64,000 nt of DNA from Flavobacterium daemonense (GTDB lineage: Bacteria > Bacteroidota > Bacteroidia > Flavobacteriales > Flavobacteriaceae). Under the pieces are notes generated by a model, which worked only from the letters and a program-made list of their open reading frames with translations, was not told the DNA's origin and made no database searches. Shown in pieces: positions 19,453-28,610 of this stretch. The stretch spans positions 248,001-312,000 of the forward strand of contig NZ_VJYD01000004.1 in the NCBI RefSeq assembly GCF_007341385.1. Reading direction: 5' to 3'. The position numbers and the translations under genes are program-made. The stretch's first letter is position 1. Every line of letters begins with the position of its first letter.

Positions 19453-19980
19453 ATGAAATCAAAATTTATTGCCCTGACGCTTGTGCTGTCAATATTTTTA
19501 ACTTCTTGTGATGCTGTTGATGACTTGTTGACTTTCAGTATTTCTAATGAAACTTCGATAAAAATCAAGAGCACTTCGCCAATAAATCTGCCTTCGGAAA
19601 TAATCACTCCAGAAGTAACAACAAATTCATCTGCTGAATTTGAAAACAATAAAACTAAAGCCAGTTTGGTAAAAGATGTCAAATTAAGATCACTTCAATT
19701 ATCGATTTCAGATCCTTCTGACAAGACTTTTACTTTTCTAAAATCGGTTCATTTGTATATTTCAACCGCAAATTCTGATGAAATTGAATTGGCGTATCAA
19801 GATAATATCATGTCAGCAAGCAACACTATTGATTTGATTTGTACCGATAAAAAACTGGATCAATACATAAAAGCAGACAGCTACAAAATAAGAACCCAAG
19901 TAACTTTGAAAGAAACTTTAACAAAAGATGTTACTGTTAAAGCAAATATGAAGTTTAAGGTGACTGCGGATCCATTCTAA
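19453..19980 (+). CDS. Hypothetical lipoprotein
   Basis: The 175-residue protein has a lipoprotein signal ending at Cys19 (FLTSC). The rest is predicted mostly beta strand, with SLQLSISDPSDKTFTFLKSV and a C-terminal VTVKANMKFKVTADP that looks like one edge of a beta-sandwich. No enzyme motif is seen and I do not recognise the family. The gene stands alone, bracketed by repeats of the same CAAAGG type on both sides. Confidence 0.8.
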   Translation: MKSKFIALTLVLSIFLTSCDAVDDLLTFSISNETSIKIKSTSPINLPSEIITPEVTTNSSAEFENNKTKASLVKDVKLRSLQLSISDPSDKTFTFLKSVHLYISTANSDEIELAYQDNIMSASNTIDLICTDKKLDQYIKADSYKIRTQVTLKETLTKDVTVKANMKFKVTADPF

Positions 19981-19994
19981 AAGGAACAAAGTGA

Positions 19995-20061
19995 CAAAGC
20001 GACAAAGGTTCAAAGGTTAACGAAGTGAAAAACTTTGTCCCTTTGAACCTTTGTCGCTTTG
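19995..20061. terminator. Long hairpin between convergent genes (dispersed repeat used as terminator)
   Basis: Perfect 22-bp arms (19995-20016 with 20040-20061, core CAAAGCGACAAAGG) lie between the stop codons of the convergent genes at 19980 and 20080. It is related in sequence to the repeat at 19285-19386. The terminator role is inferred from position; there is no clean T-run. Confidence 0.6.
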
Positions 20062-20079
20062 CTCCTAGCGCTAGCTACG

Positions 20080-20802
20080 TTATTCTTTCGTCACAACTAT
20101 CGACGCTTTAAATCCGGCGGCTAAATTATCCCAATAGTCATTTGTAACTAATTGTCCTTTATCGTCAAACACTTGAATTTCGGCAGTATTTCCTCCAAGA
20201 GTTCCTATGTTCAAAGCTTCAAAATCTAGTTTATTGAATCCGTCAGCAAGATCTATTCTTATGTCTTTGAAATTAGCATTCAAAAATATCTGGTCCTGAA
20301 TTACTCTATCATTATTTGAAACTTTTACTAGGTCGCCGTCGATTGCTCCAAAATCACGAAGCTTTACCGTAAAATATTTTGATTTTGTTCTGAAATCACC
20401 TAACGAAATATTGTGTTTTACCAATGTTCCTCTGCCTTCGCGAAGTCCGGCGTCTTTTAAAGCTTTATCAACATCTTTCTCCATTTTCGCCACATAACGA
20501 TCGCCAGGATTTGCAAAATCGGTTTCAGTTGACATTGTAAATTTGCTTTTTTCTTCGCCTACCTGAAATTTAGATTTTGTGGTTAATTTGTTATTATCGT
20601 AAACATTTGGAGTTTTGATACTCGGAATTTCAGAAGTTGGAGCGGCAGGATCATTAAGATCCGGCATCGCTGGATCAGGCATTTTTTTTGGCTTTGCACC
20701 AAACTTTGGAGCTGGAATGCTCTTGAATTTAGTACTAAACTCGGTTTGGGCTGATACTGTTGCAGCGGTAAAAAATAATATGAAAAATAAAATATGCTTC
20801 AT
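20080..20802 (-). CDS. Hypothetical secreted/periplasmic protein
   Basis: I place the start at 20802 (MKHILFFILFF), giving a signal peptide ending at VSAQT; the upstream in-frame extension has no signal-like character. The 240-residue protein has a Pro/Lys-rich low-complexity stretch (about 30-65, FGAKPKKMPDPAMPD) and a C-terminal beta region (about 150-240) ending in GFKASIVVTKE. The family is widespread in Flavobacteria as far as I can judge, but I cannot name a function. Confidence 0.8.
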   Translation of the reverse strand: MKHILFFILFFTAATVSAQTEFSTKFKSIPAPKFGAKPKKMPDPAMPDLNDPAAPTSEIPSIKTPNVYDNNKLTTKSKFQVGEEKSKFTMSTETDFANPGDRYVAKMEKDVDKALKDAGLREGRGTLVKHNISLGDFRTKSKYFTVKLRDFGAIDGDLVKVSNNDRVIQDQIFLNANFKDIRIDLADGFNKLDFEALNIGTLGGNTAEIQVFDDKGQLVTNDYWDNLAAGFKASIVVTKE

Positions 20803-21105
20803 TGAAAAAGTTTTATCGATCTCGCCTTTTAATTTTATAAAATATATAGTATAGCTAAGCAAAAATAATATAATTTACTTACGCACTTTAACTTTAAGGA
20901 TTTTATAACAATAATTTGGGCTAATTTTTAGAATCAAAAAACTTGCCAATATTCCTTTAAAAAATTTTCAATAGACAAAATCCAAATTCCAAGTGGCTAC
21001 AGAAAATACAATTCATTTTCCTTCAAAAAGAGCTTCATATTTTGATAGTTAACAACTTATTCTTAAATTCAAGGTTTTAATTCACGTTTATAAAAAATCA
21101 AAAAG

Positions 21106-22026
21106 ATGGATTATATCGATTACTATAAAACTTTAGACGTAACAAAAGCTGCAACTGAGGCCGAAATAAAAAAAGCCTACAGGAAATTAGCTCGAAAATA
21201 CCACCCCGATCTGAATCCGAATGATAAAGAAGCGGAGAAAAAATTCAAGGAAATAAACGAAGCCAACGAGGTTTTGAGCAATCCGGAAAATCGTAAAAAA
21301 TACGACAAATACGGAAAAGACTGGAAGCATGCTGATGAATTTGAAAAAGCTCGTTATGACCCAAATCAGCAACAACAGCAATATTCAAGACAGCAAAGCG
21401 GACAAGATTTTTCTGGTTTTGGAGGTGATTTTTCAGGAAGTGATTTCTCAGAATTCTTCAATTCGATGTATGGTTCTGGCCGAAGTTCCAGAAGCCAGTC
21501 AAAATATAGAGGTCAGGATTTCAATGCCGAATTACAATTGGATTTAGCATCGGCATACACGACGCACAAACAAAGTTTGACCGTAAACGGCAAGAATATC
21601 CGAATTACAATTCCGGCCGGAGTCGAAAATGGACAGGTCATAAAAATTCCGGGGCACGGTGGCGCTGGTGTCAATGGTGGTCCAAATGGAGATTTGTACA
21701 TTACGTTTTCGATTTCAAATAATTCCGATTTTAAAAGAGAAGGAAATAACTTGTATTCAAATGTTGATTTGGATTTGTACACTGCAATTTTGGGTGGCGA
21801 AATCAGCATCAAGACTTTCGACGGAAAAGTAAAAATCAAAGTTCCAGCCGAAACACAAACAGGAACTAAAGTCAAATTAAAAGGAAAAGGTTTTCCTGTT
21901 TATAAAAAAGAGAATCAATTTGGCGATTTGTACGTGACGTACAATTTGAAAATTCCGACCAAATTATCCGAAAAAGAAAAAGAATTATTTGCCGAATTAT
22001 CTAAACTAAGAAATCATGAGCAGTAA
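21106..22026 (+). CDS. cbpA: CbpA-type J-domain co-chaperone
   Basis: An N-terminal J domain (about 1-70) has the HPD motif in [10 protein letters not shown], then a Gln- and Gly/Phe-rich linker ([21 protein letters not shown]) and the two C-terminal client-binding domains (about 135-300). There is no CxxCxGxG zinc region, so this is the CbpA/type II class rather than DnaJ. It stimulates DnaK ATPase in the cytoplasm. The next gene, cbpM-like, starts 11 bp before this stop codon; the overlap supports co-expression with its modulator. Confidence 0.93.
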   Translation: MDYIDYYKTLDVTKAATEAEIKKAYRKLARKYHPDLNPNDKEAEKKFKEINEANEVLSNPENRKKYDKYGKDWKHADEFEKARYDPNQQQQQYSRQQSGQDFSGFGGDFSGSDFSEFFNSMYGSGRSSRSQSKYRGQDFNAELQLDLASAYTTHKQSLTVNGKNIRITIPAGVENGQVIKIPGHGGAGVNGGPNGDLYITFSISNNSDFKREGNNLYSNVDLDLYTAILGGEISIKTFDGKVKIKVPAETQTGTKVKLKGKGFPVYKKENQFGDLYVTYNLKIPTKLSEKEKELFAELSKLRNHEQ

Positions 22027-22321
22027 AAATTTAATCCAAATAAAACAATTTTGTCTGTATCACGAAATTGAAAATACGTTTATAAAAGAACTAAATAATT
22101 ACGGTTTAGTCGAAATTATTTTTGAAGAAAATGACGAATTTCTCGAGCCGGAACAATTGCCAGCGATCGAGAAAATGATGCGAATGCATTATGACCTTAA
22201 TATCAATTTAGAAGGAATTGATGCGATTTATCATTTGCTTAATAAGATTGAAGCATTGCAGCATCATTTGACAACAACACAAAACAAACTCCGAATTTAC
22301 GAAGAACAGGAAAATCGCTAA
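22016..22321 (+). CDS. cbpM: CbpM-like chaperone modulator
   Basis: The 101-residue protein has a MerR-like helical N-terminus ([20 protein letters not shown]) and a C-terminal helix ([20 protein letters not shown]). CbpM proteins bind the J domain of CbpA and inhibit its interaction with DnaK. Size, fold pattern and the 11-bp overlap with cbpA all agree with this assignment. Confidence 0.88.
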   Translation: MSSKNLIQIKQFCLYHEIENTFIKELNNYGLVEIIFEENDEFLEPEQLPAIEKMMRMHYDLNINLEGIDAIYHLLNKIEALQHHLTTTQNKLRIYEEQENR

Positions 22322-22483
22322 AAGAAAAACTGATTTCAAAATATCACAAAAAAGACCAATTTTAACAGGGATTTCAAGCTAAAACAATTCCATTTGACGC
22401 TCGTATTTCATAAATTGCTGCGCATTAATTAACCTGAATTTGTTTTTTAAAACTGTCAAAAACAATTCAAAAAAACTCATAAA

Positions 22484-22867
22484 ATGAAAAGAGAAAACAT
22501 CTTAACAGGATCACCGTGGGAAGACAAAATGGGATACTGCCGTGCTGTAAGAATTGGCAACATCATTGAAGTTTCTGGGACTGTAGCAATCGTTGACGGC
22601 GACAAAGTAAAAGCTGACGATGCTTATGCTCAGACTTATAACATAATCGAACGCGTTGAAAAAGTTTTGGAGGACTTGAATGTGGGAATTAAAGACGTGA
22701 TCAGAACTAGAATTTTTACAACAGATGTTTCTACTTTTGAAGAAGTTGCGAGAGCACACTCAGCTTTCTTTAAAGATGTAAAACCTACAACAGGATTTTA
22801 TGGAATCAGTAAATTAGTCGCTCCAGAATATTTGGTTGAAATCGAATTTACTGCTGTAGTACAATAA
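22484..22867 (+). CDS. RidA/YjgF family protein
   Basis: The 127-residue protein carries the YjgF/RidA fold, with IIEVSGTVAIVDGDKV, AYAQTYNIIERVEKVLED and VIRTRIFTTDVSTFEE. Canonical RidA deaminases of 2-aminoacrylate have an arginine in the late ARS motif. The corresponding region here reads PTTGFYGISKL, without it, so this is probably another Rid subfamily whose reaction is unknown. It stands alone between small intergenic gaps. Confidence 0.9.
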   Translation: MKRENILTGSPWEDKMGYCRAVRIGNIIEVSGTVAIVDGDKVKADDAYAQTYNIIERVEKVLEDLNVGIKDVIRTRIFTTDVSTFEEVARAHSAFFKDVKPTTGFYGISKLVAPEYLVEIEFTAVVQ

Positions 22868-22871
22868 ATGT

Positions 22872-22992
22872 TTTTCCGCCACGAATTGCACAAATTTGCA
22901 CTAATTATTTTTCTTTTGCCACAGATAAAAAAGATTAAAAATGATTTTTTCTATTTTAATTCGTGGAAATTCGTGAAATTCGTGGCAGAAAA
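22872..22992. repeat. Inverted repeat (CCACGAATT type) between the RidA-like and ClC genes
   Basis: Arms TTTTCCGCCACGAATT (22872-22887) and AATTCGTGGCAGAAAA (22977-22992) pair with one mismatch. The right side has two more AATTCGTG steps. Related sequence occurs at 35022-35040 and as a perfect repeat at 53124-53174. Confidence 0.8.
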
Positions 22993-23006
22993 AAATCAAA
23001 CATTTA

Positions 23007-24263
23007 ATGACCTCTCAAAACATTAAACAATTCCTTCTTTCTCTTCCAAAATGGATTCTTATCTGTGCTTTAATTGGTATTTTATCAGGATCTGCATCCG
23101 CATTTTTTCTTGTTTCTTTAGAGTGGGCAACGCAATTTAGAATGCAGCATGACTGGATTATCTGGCTTTTGCCTTTCGGCGGATTATTGGTTGGATTGAG
23201 TTATTATTACTGGGGAGAATCTGTTGTGAAAGGGAATAATTTATTGTTGGAAGAATACGAAAATCCGCAAAAAGTGATTCCGTTTAAAATGGCACCTTTG
23301 GTTCTTTTAGGAACTTTGTTGACGCATTTATTTGGAGGTTCAGCGGGACGTGAAGGAACTGCAGTACAAATGGGAGGAGCAATTGCCGATCAATTCACCA
23401 AAATTTTCAAACTCGACAATTCTGAACGCAAAATTTTAATCATCCTCGGAATCAGTGCCGGTTTTGCATCGGTTTTTGGAACTCCGTTGGCAGGCGCAAT
23501 TTTTGCTTTAGAAGTTTTATATTTCAGCAAAATCAATTTCAAAAGCATTTTGCTTTCCTTTTTAGTTGCTTACGCAGCGTATTTCACAGTAGAATTTTGG
23601 CAAATAAAACATACACATTACAACATTCCAATTGTTCCTGAATTCAGCCTAAACAACTTAATATTTACTATAATTCTTGGAACTTTATCTGGTTTTGCAG
23701 CTTCATTATTTGCACGAAGCACTCATTTTTGGAGTTCTCTTTTTTCAAAAAACATAAAATACCCGCCACTTCGCCCGGTTATTGGCGGCGTAGTTTTGGC
23801 GATTGCCATTGCAGGTTTTGGATTCACAAAATTCTCAGGACTTGGTGTTCCGGTCATTGTTGATTCTTTTTCGAATGCAACTCAATGGTACGACTTTTTG
23901 CTGAAGATCCTTTTCACCGGATTTACACTTGGAGCCGGATTTAAAGGCGGTGAAGTAACACCTTTATTTTTTGTAGGCGCAACTTTAGGAAGTGCCTTAT
24001 CAATTGTAATTCCAATGCCAATAGCACTTTTGGCCGGAATTGGATTTGTTTCCGTTTTCTCTGGCGCGACCCACACTCCTATCGCTTGCACGATTATGGG
24101 AATGGAATTATTCGGAATTCAGCCGGGGCTCTTTATCGCAATTGGCTGTACAATAGCTTATTTTTCTTCGGGTTCTATTGGGATTTACAAATCACAAATC
24201 GTAAAAGGAGCAAAATATAAATTGTACCAGCGATTTAAAAAAGAAGAATTGGAACATCTTTAA
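23007..24263 (+). CDS. ClC family chloride channel/transporter
   Basis: The 418-residue protein has about ten or more hydrophobic segments. It contains the ClC hallmark GSAGREGTAVQMGG, which holds the gating glutamate, and the late GGEVTPLFFVGATLG motif. The usual early GSGIP motif is not seen; the region reads ILSGSASAFFLVSLE, so the ion pathway may differ from EcClC. It should move chloride or fluoride across the inner membrane. It is a single gene, with repeats on both sides. Confidence 0.92.
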   Translation: MTSQNIKQFLLSLPKWILICALIGILSGSASAFFLVSLEWATQFRMQHDWIIWLLPFGGLLVGLSYYYWGESVVKGNNLLLEEYENPQKVIPFKMAPLVLLGTLLTHLFGGSAGREGTAVQMGGAIADQFTKIFKLDNSERKILIILGISAGFASVFGTPLAGAIFALEVLYFSKINFKSILLSFLVAYAAYFTVEFWQIKHTHYNIPIVPEFSLNNLIFTIILGTLSGFAASLFARSTHFWSSLFSKNIKYPPLRPVIGGVVLAIAIAGFGFTKFSGLGVPVIVDSFSNATQWYDFLLKILFTGFTLGAGFKGGEVTPLFFVGATLGSALSIVIPMPIALLAGIGFVSVFSGATHTPIACTIMGMELFGIQPGLFIAIGCTIAYFSSGSIGIYKSQIVKGAKYKLYQRFKKEELEHL

Positions 24264-24279
24264 CCGAAATTCCAAAATT

Positions 24280-24342
24280 CACATTTCACAATTCACAATT
24301 CACATTTCACAATTCACATTTCACAATTCACATTTCACAATT
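24280..24342. repeat. 14-bp tandem repeat
   Basis: Four complete copies of CACATTTCACAATT plus one 7-bp partial (CACAATT) follow the ClC stop codon. There are no spacers, so it is not a CRISPR. It looks like slipped-strand expansion. Confidence 0.9.
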
Positions 24343-24382
24343 AAAACCTCATTACTTAAAAGTGTGTTAATCTCTAAAATGA

Positions 24383-24414
24383 TTGCAACATTACATTAAA
24401 AAAATGTAAATTCG
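24383..24414 (+). promoter_or_regulatory. Possible promoter of the DHH-gldI operon
   Basis: TTG at 24383-24385 and TAAATTCG at 24407-24414 are 21 nt apart, close to the Bacteroidota -33/-7 pattern (TTG and TAnnTTTG, one mismatch). The -7 box ends only 6 nt before the ATG, so the transcript would have almost no leader. Confidence 0.4.
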
Positions 24415-24420
24415 CACACT

Positions 24421-25428
24421 ATGAAAATACAAGATATTCAGGCAATACAGTTGCTTCTTTCTGCCCCAAAGAAAATTGCAATAATCCCACACAGAGGACC
24501 AGATGGCGATGCTATGGGTTCAACTTTAGCATTATACCATTTTTTACTTAAAAATAATCATCAGGCAACAGTAATTGCGCCAAATGATTTTCCTGATTTT
24601 TTAGCTTGGCTTCCAGGTTCTGAAACAGTAAAAATATTTGAAAAAGATACTGAAAACTGCACCAAAATATTAGAAGAAGCAGAGCTGATTTTCACCCTTG
24701 ATTTTAATGCTTTTCATCGTACTGGCGAAATCATGGAACAAGCTTTAGACAAACTAACAGTTCCGTTTATCATGATCGATCATCATCAAAAACCTGATGA
24801 TTATGCGACATACATGTATTCTGACACTTCATTTGGGTCAACTTGCGAAATGATTTACAACTTTATTTCTTTTTTAAACAAAAAAGGAGATATCGACAAA
24901 ACAATCGCAACCTGCATTTACACAGGAATTTTGACCGATTCTGGTTCATTTCGTTTTCCAGGAACAACAGGCGACACGCACAGAATTATTGCCGAATTAA
25001 TAGATTTGGGAGTTGAAAACACTCAAATTCCGGTTTTATTATTTGACAATAGCTCCTACAGCCGTCTTCAATTGCTTGGACGCGCACTGCAGAATATGAA
25101 AGTTCTTGAAGCGCATAAAACTTCGTACACTTCACTTACTCAGGATGAATTAGATTCCTTTGATTATGTTAAAGGCGACACAGAAGGAATTGTAAATTAT
25201 GGCTTAAGTATAAAAGGTATTGTTTTTACTGCTATTTTTATCGAAAATAAAGAAGAGAAAATCATCAAAATATCGTTCCGCTCACAAGGCGGATTTGATG
25301 TAAATCAATTTGCAAGAGATCATTTCAATGGTGGCGGACACAGTAATGCTGCTGGCGGAAAATCGCTATTGTCGATGGAAGAAACACTAAATAAATTTGA
25401 AGATTTAGTAACTAAACTAACCATATAA
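24421..25428 (+). CDS. DHH/DHHA1 phosphoesterase (NrnA-like)
   Basis: The 335-residue protein has the metal-binding motifs of bifunctional oligoribonuclease/PAP phosphatases: HRGPDGDAMGS (His24 to Asp30), LDFNAFHRTG, DHH in MIDHHQKPDD (120-122) and TGILTDSGSFRF. The DHHA1 part has GGGHSNAAGG near the end. It would degrade short RNA (nanoRNA), cyclic-dinucleotide linear products or pAp in the cytoplasm; which one is not visible. It is 6 bp upstream of gldI, so the two share a transcript. Confidence 0.92.
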   Translation: MKIQDIQAIQLLLSAPKKIAIIPHRGPDGDAMGSTLALYHFLLKNNHQATVIAPNDFPDFLAWLPGSETVKIFEKDTENCTKILEEAELIFTLDFNAFHRTGEIMEQALDKLTVPFIMIDHHQKPDDYATYMYSDTSFGSTCEMIYNFISFLNKKGDIDKTIATCIYTGILTDSGSFRFPGTTGDTHRIIAELIDLGVENTQIPVLLFDNSSYSRLQLLGRALQNMKVLEAHKTSYTSLTQDELDSFDYVKGDTEGIVNYGLSIKGIVFTAIFIENKEEKIIKISFRSQGGFDVNQFARDHFNGGGHSNAAGGKSLLSMEETLNKFEDLVTKLTI

Positions 25429-25434
25429 CCGAAT

Positions 25435-26124
25435 ATGAAATATTTAAAAATCAGTATTTACACACTTCTTTTTACTATTTTATTAGCTAGCTGCAAACAG
25501 CATGAAGAAGCCAGAAGACCGCTTTCTAGGGCTTCGGGAACTTTCATGAAAAAATCGGCCGACCGAAATAAAAAATTAGTAGCCAATGAAGAAGAAGTCA
25601 TCAAAAAAATCATAAAAAGCAATCCGAAAGTAAAATATTACGCCACTAGAAAAGGATATTGGTTCTTTTATGATGAGAAAAACCCAAATGAAACTTTAGC
25701 GCCAAAAAAAGGTGATATTGCTTATTACAATTTAGAAATAAAAGATATTCAAGGCAAAATAATTTACTCAGAAGCTGATCTTGGTCCACAAACCTATTAT
25801 GTAGACAAGCAAGATATTATGATGGGATTGCGCGACGGTATCAAGTATATGCACAAAAATGAAACCGTTACGTTTTTATTTCCGTCACACATTGCATACG
25901 GATATCATGGCGACAACAACAAAATTGGTCCAAATGAATCTTTAATGTGCACCGTAACGCTTCGCAATTTTGTTCCAGATCCTGCAGCGCCAAAAACGGC
26001 AGTTCCAGCGGCACAAACCAATACTGCACAAGCTCCGGCAGGACAAACACCAAAACCTGCTGCACCAAAACCTATTGCTGTAAAACCAGCCTCACAAATC
26101 AAAAAAGATACAGTAAACCCTTAA
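25435..26124 (+). CDS. gldI: Gliding motility lipoprotein, FKBP-type prolyl isomerase GldI
   Basis: The 229-residue lipoprotein (Cys20 in LLASC) has an FKBP-type domain (about 95-185; SEADLGPQTYYVDKQD, FLFPSHIAYGYHGD). The tail of about 45 residues is rich in Pro/Ala (AAPKTAVPAAQTNTAQ). In Flavobacterium johnsoniae GldI is required for gliding and is thought to help fold cell-envelope or T9SS proteins. The position after the DHH gene and before two more isomerases fits. The Pro/Ala tail is probably a flexible tether. Confidence 0.93.
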   Translation: MKYLKISIYTLLFTILLASCKQHEEARRPLSRASGTFMKKSADRNKKLVANEEEVIKKIIKSNPKVKYYATRKGYWFFYDEKNPNETLAPKKGDIAYYNLEIKDIQGKIIYSEADLGPQTYYVDKQDIMMGLRDGIKYMHKNETVTFLFPSHIAYGYHGDNNKIGPNESLMCTVTLRNFVPDPAAPKTAVPAAQTNTAQAPAGQTPKPAAPKPIAVKPASQIKKDTVNP

Positions 26125-26139
26125 AAAAACATTTTAGAA

Positions 26140-27216
26140 ATGAAAAAAAGTATTTTAGTATTACTATTAGCCGTAACCTCGCTTTACTCTTGTAAAGATG
26201 AGCATAGTAACTTGCCTGATGGTTTATATGCCGATATTGAAACAAATAAAGGACACATCATTGTTGAATTAGATTATAAAAAAGCACCTGTTACTGTAGC
26301 AAACTTTGTGACTTTGGCAGAAGGAAAAAATGAATTTGTAACCAAAGACTACAAAAAAGACAAACCTTTTTATGACGGATTGAAATTCCACAGAGTTATT
26401 GAAGATTTCATGATTCAGTCTGGAGATCCTGAAGGAACTGGTTCTGGTGATACAGGATATAAATTTAAAGACGAAATCACAGATTTGAAATTTGACAAAG
26501 CTGGTGTTTTGGCTATGGCAAATAATGGTCCTGGCACAAACAGCAGCCAGTTTTTCATCACACACGTTGAAACGCCTTGGCTAACAGGAAAACACACCAT
26601 TTTTGGTCATGTTGTTGAAAAAGGGCAAGAAGTTGTAAACCAAGTAAAACAAGGCGATACAATTGTAAAAGTTACTATTATCAGAAATGGTGAAGCCGCT
26701 AAAAAATTTGATGCTGTAAAAGTATTCCATGACTATTTCACAGAAGTTGAAAAAGAAAAAAGCAAATATGCAGGCGTTCAAAAAGAAAAAGTTGCTTATT
26801 ATGCTTCTATCAGACCAAAAGCTACTAAAACAAGTACAGGTCTAGAGTATGTTATTACTGAAAAAGGATCTGGCAAAAAACCTGCTATTGGAACTCATAT
26901 TTACATTCACTATTCAGGTTTTCTAGAAGACGGAACTTTATTTGATTCAAGTGTTGCTGAAGTTGCAAAAGCTTTCGGAAAATATGATGCGACAAGAGCA
27001 GAACAAAATGGTTATCAGCCAATCCCGTTTCAAGCAGGAAAAAAAGACGGTATGATTCCGGGATTTATTGAAGGAATTGAGCAGCTTTCTTTTGGAGACA
27101 AAGCCGTTCTTTTTATTCCGTCTCATTTAGCTTATGGTGCAACTGGTGCTGGAGGAGTTATTCCGCCAAATGCAAACATCATTTTCGAAATTCAATTATT
27201 AGAAAAACCACAATAA
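26140..27216 (+). CDS. Lipoprotein with fused cyclophilin and FKBP prolyl isomerase domains
   Basis: A lipoprotein signal ends at Cys18 (LYSC). Residues about 30-195 are a cyclophilin (KFHRVIEDFMIQSGDP, NSSQFFITHVETPWL). Residues about 245-358 are an FKBP domain (IYIHYSGFLEDGTLFDSS, GMIPGFIEGIEQLSFGDK). It is a periplasmic folding catalyst with two unrelated isomerase folds in one chain. It lies 15 bp after gldI and 33 bp before a paralogue, forming a four-gene unit with the DHH gene. Confidence 0.93.
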   Translation: MKKSILVLLLAVTSLYSCKDEHSNLPDGLYADIETNKGHIIVELDYKKAPVTVANFVTLAEGKNEFVTKDYKKDKPFYDGLKFHRVIEDFMIQSGDPEGTGSGDTGYKFKDEITDLKFDKAGVLAMANNGPGTNSSQFFITHVETPWLTGKHTIFGHVVEKGQEVVNQVKQGDTIVKVTIIRNGEAAKKFDAVKVFHDYFTEVEKEKSKYAGVQKEKVAYYASIRPKATKTSTGLEYVITEKGSGKKPAIGTHIYIHYSGFLEDGTLFDSSVAEVAKAFGKYDATRAEQNGYQPIPFQAGKKDGMIPGFIEGIEQLSFGDKAVLFIPSHLAYGATGAGGVIPPNANIIFEIQLLEKPQ

Positions 27217-27249
27217 TAAATTAGTACGCAGACTTAAACTTGACACGAG

Positions 27250-28392
27250 ATGAAATTTAAATTTCTATTATTATTCTGTTTGGCAGTTGTAAATCTTCAA
27301 GCACAAACAAAAAAACCGGCAGCAAAACCAAAAGCTGCTCCTGCTAAAACTACAGCTGCAAAACCAGTTGTTCCAGCTGATCCTAACGATGGTATTTTTG
27401 CAACAATTTCAACTACAAAAGGAGATATCGTTGTAAAATTGGAATATGTAAAAGCGCCAGTTACGGTGGCAAACTTCATTTCTTTGGCAGAAGGAACAAA
27501 CCCAAATGTTAAAGTAGAAAAACTAAAAGGAAAACCATTTTATGACGGTTTAAAATTTCACCGCGTAATTAATGATTTTATGATTCAGGGGGGAGATCCT
27601 GACGGAAATGGTTCTGGAGGTCCTGGTTATGCATTTAAAGATGAATTTACCGAAGAATTAAAATTTGATAAAGGCGGAATTTTGGCAATGGCAAATTCTG
27701 GCCCAGCTACAAATGGAAGCCAATTTTTCATTACCCATAAAGATACGCCTTGGTTAAACGGAAAACACACCATTTTTGGTCATGTAGTTTCTGGAATGGA
27801 TAATGTAAACAAAATTGTTCAAGATGATATCATGAACAAAATCACCATTACGCGAAAAGGCGCTGCAGCTAAAAAATTTGATGCTGTAAAAGTTTTGGCT
27901 GATGATGCAAAAAAAGAAGATGTTAAAAAAGAAGAAGCTAAAAAAGTAGTCACACAAAAAGCGGCTTATTTTGCAGCAACAAAAGCAAAAGCAACTACAA
28001 CTGCATCTGGCTTAAAATATGTAGTTACACAAAAAGGAACTGGTGTAAAAGGTGCTGAAGGATCTACAATTTATTTCCACTATGCAGGCTATTTTGAAGA
28101 CGGAAATCTTTTTGACAGCAGTATGGCTAAAGTTGCACAAGCTTATGGCAAATATGACGCAAGCAGAGATGCTGCAGGAGGTTATAAAGCTTTCCCTTTT
28201 ACAGTTGGAAAAAAAGACGGTATGATTCCGGGATTTATTGAAGCTTTAGATATGATGACAGACGGAGAAAAAGCAATTTTCTTTCTTCCTTCAAACTTAG
28301 CTTATGGCGAAAAAGGTGCCGGAGGTGTAATTCCGCCAAACGCTACTTTAATTTTCGAAATTGAAACTTATAAAAATCAGCCAGTCAAATAA
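27250..28392 (+). CDS. Secreted cyclophilin-FKBP fusion prolyl isomerase
   Basis: This 380-residue paralogue of the preceding gene has the same domain order: cyclophilin about 50-215 (KFHRVINDFMIQGGDP, NGSQFFITHKDTPWL) and FKBP about 265-378 (IYFHYAGYFEDGNLFDSS, GMIPGFIEALDMMTDGEK). It has a signal peptide ending at LQAQT rather than a lipobox, then a Lys/Pro/Ala-rich linker, so it is soluble in the periplasm while its neighbour is anchored. It probably arose by tandem duplication. A terminator follows. Confidence 0.93.
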   Translation: MKFKFLLLFCLAVVNLQAQTKKPAAKPKAAPAKTTAAKPVVPADPNDGIFATISTTKGDIVVKLEYVKAPVTVANFISLAEGTNPNVKVEKLKGKPFYDGLKFHRVINDFMIQGGDPDGNGSGGPGYAFKDEFTEELKFDKGGILAMANSGPATNGSQFFITHKDTPWLNGKHTIFGHVVSGMDNVNKIVQDDIMNKITITRKGAAAKKFDAVKVLADDAKKEDVKKEEAKKVVTQKAAYFAATKAKATTTASGLKYVVTQKGTGVKGAEGSTIYFHYAGYFEDGNLFDSSMAKVAQAYGKYDASRDAAGGYKAFPFTVGKKDGMIPGFIEALDMMTDGEKAIFFLPSNLAYGEKGAGGVIPPNATLIFEIETYKNQPVK

Positions 28393-28419
28393 TCAATCTG
28401 ACAGATTTATTTAAAATAG

Positions 28420-28455
28420 AAACCATCAAAGCAAAAGTTTTGATGGTTTTTTCTT
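28420..28455 (+). terminator. Terminator of the gldI/prolyl isomerase operon
   Basis: An 11-bp perfect stem (28420-28430 with 28439-28449, core ACCATCAAA) is followed by TTTTC. Confidence 0.88.
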
Positions 28456-28571
28456 TTTACCGAGTTTGATTCTTTTGAAAAATAAGCAATTTACAAATGC
28501 AAAATAGTCTCAAAACAGCATTAAAACCAATGTTTACTGTATTTTTCTGCCAAATCATAAACAAAATAACT

Positions 28572-28579
28572 TACCTTTG
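28572..28579 (+). promoter_or_regulatory. -7 box of the EamA transporter gene
   Basis: TACCTTTG matches the Bacteroidota TAnnTTTG box and lies 31 nt upstream of the ATG. No clear TTG -33 element was found. Confidence 0.5.
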
Positions 28580-28610
28580 CCGGCCTTAATTTTTAAAACA
28601 GGAATTTCAG

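Noticed and set aside
24280-24342. Possible CRISPR array
   Set aside because: 14-bp units are directly joined with no spacers; simple tandem repeat.
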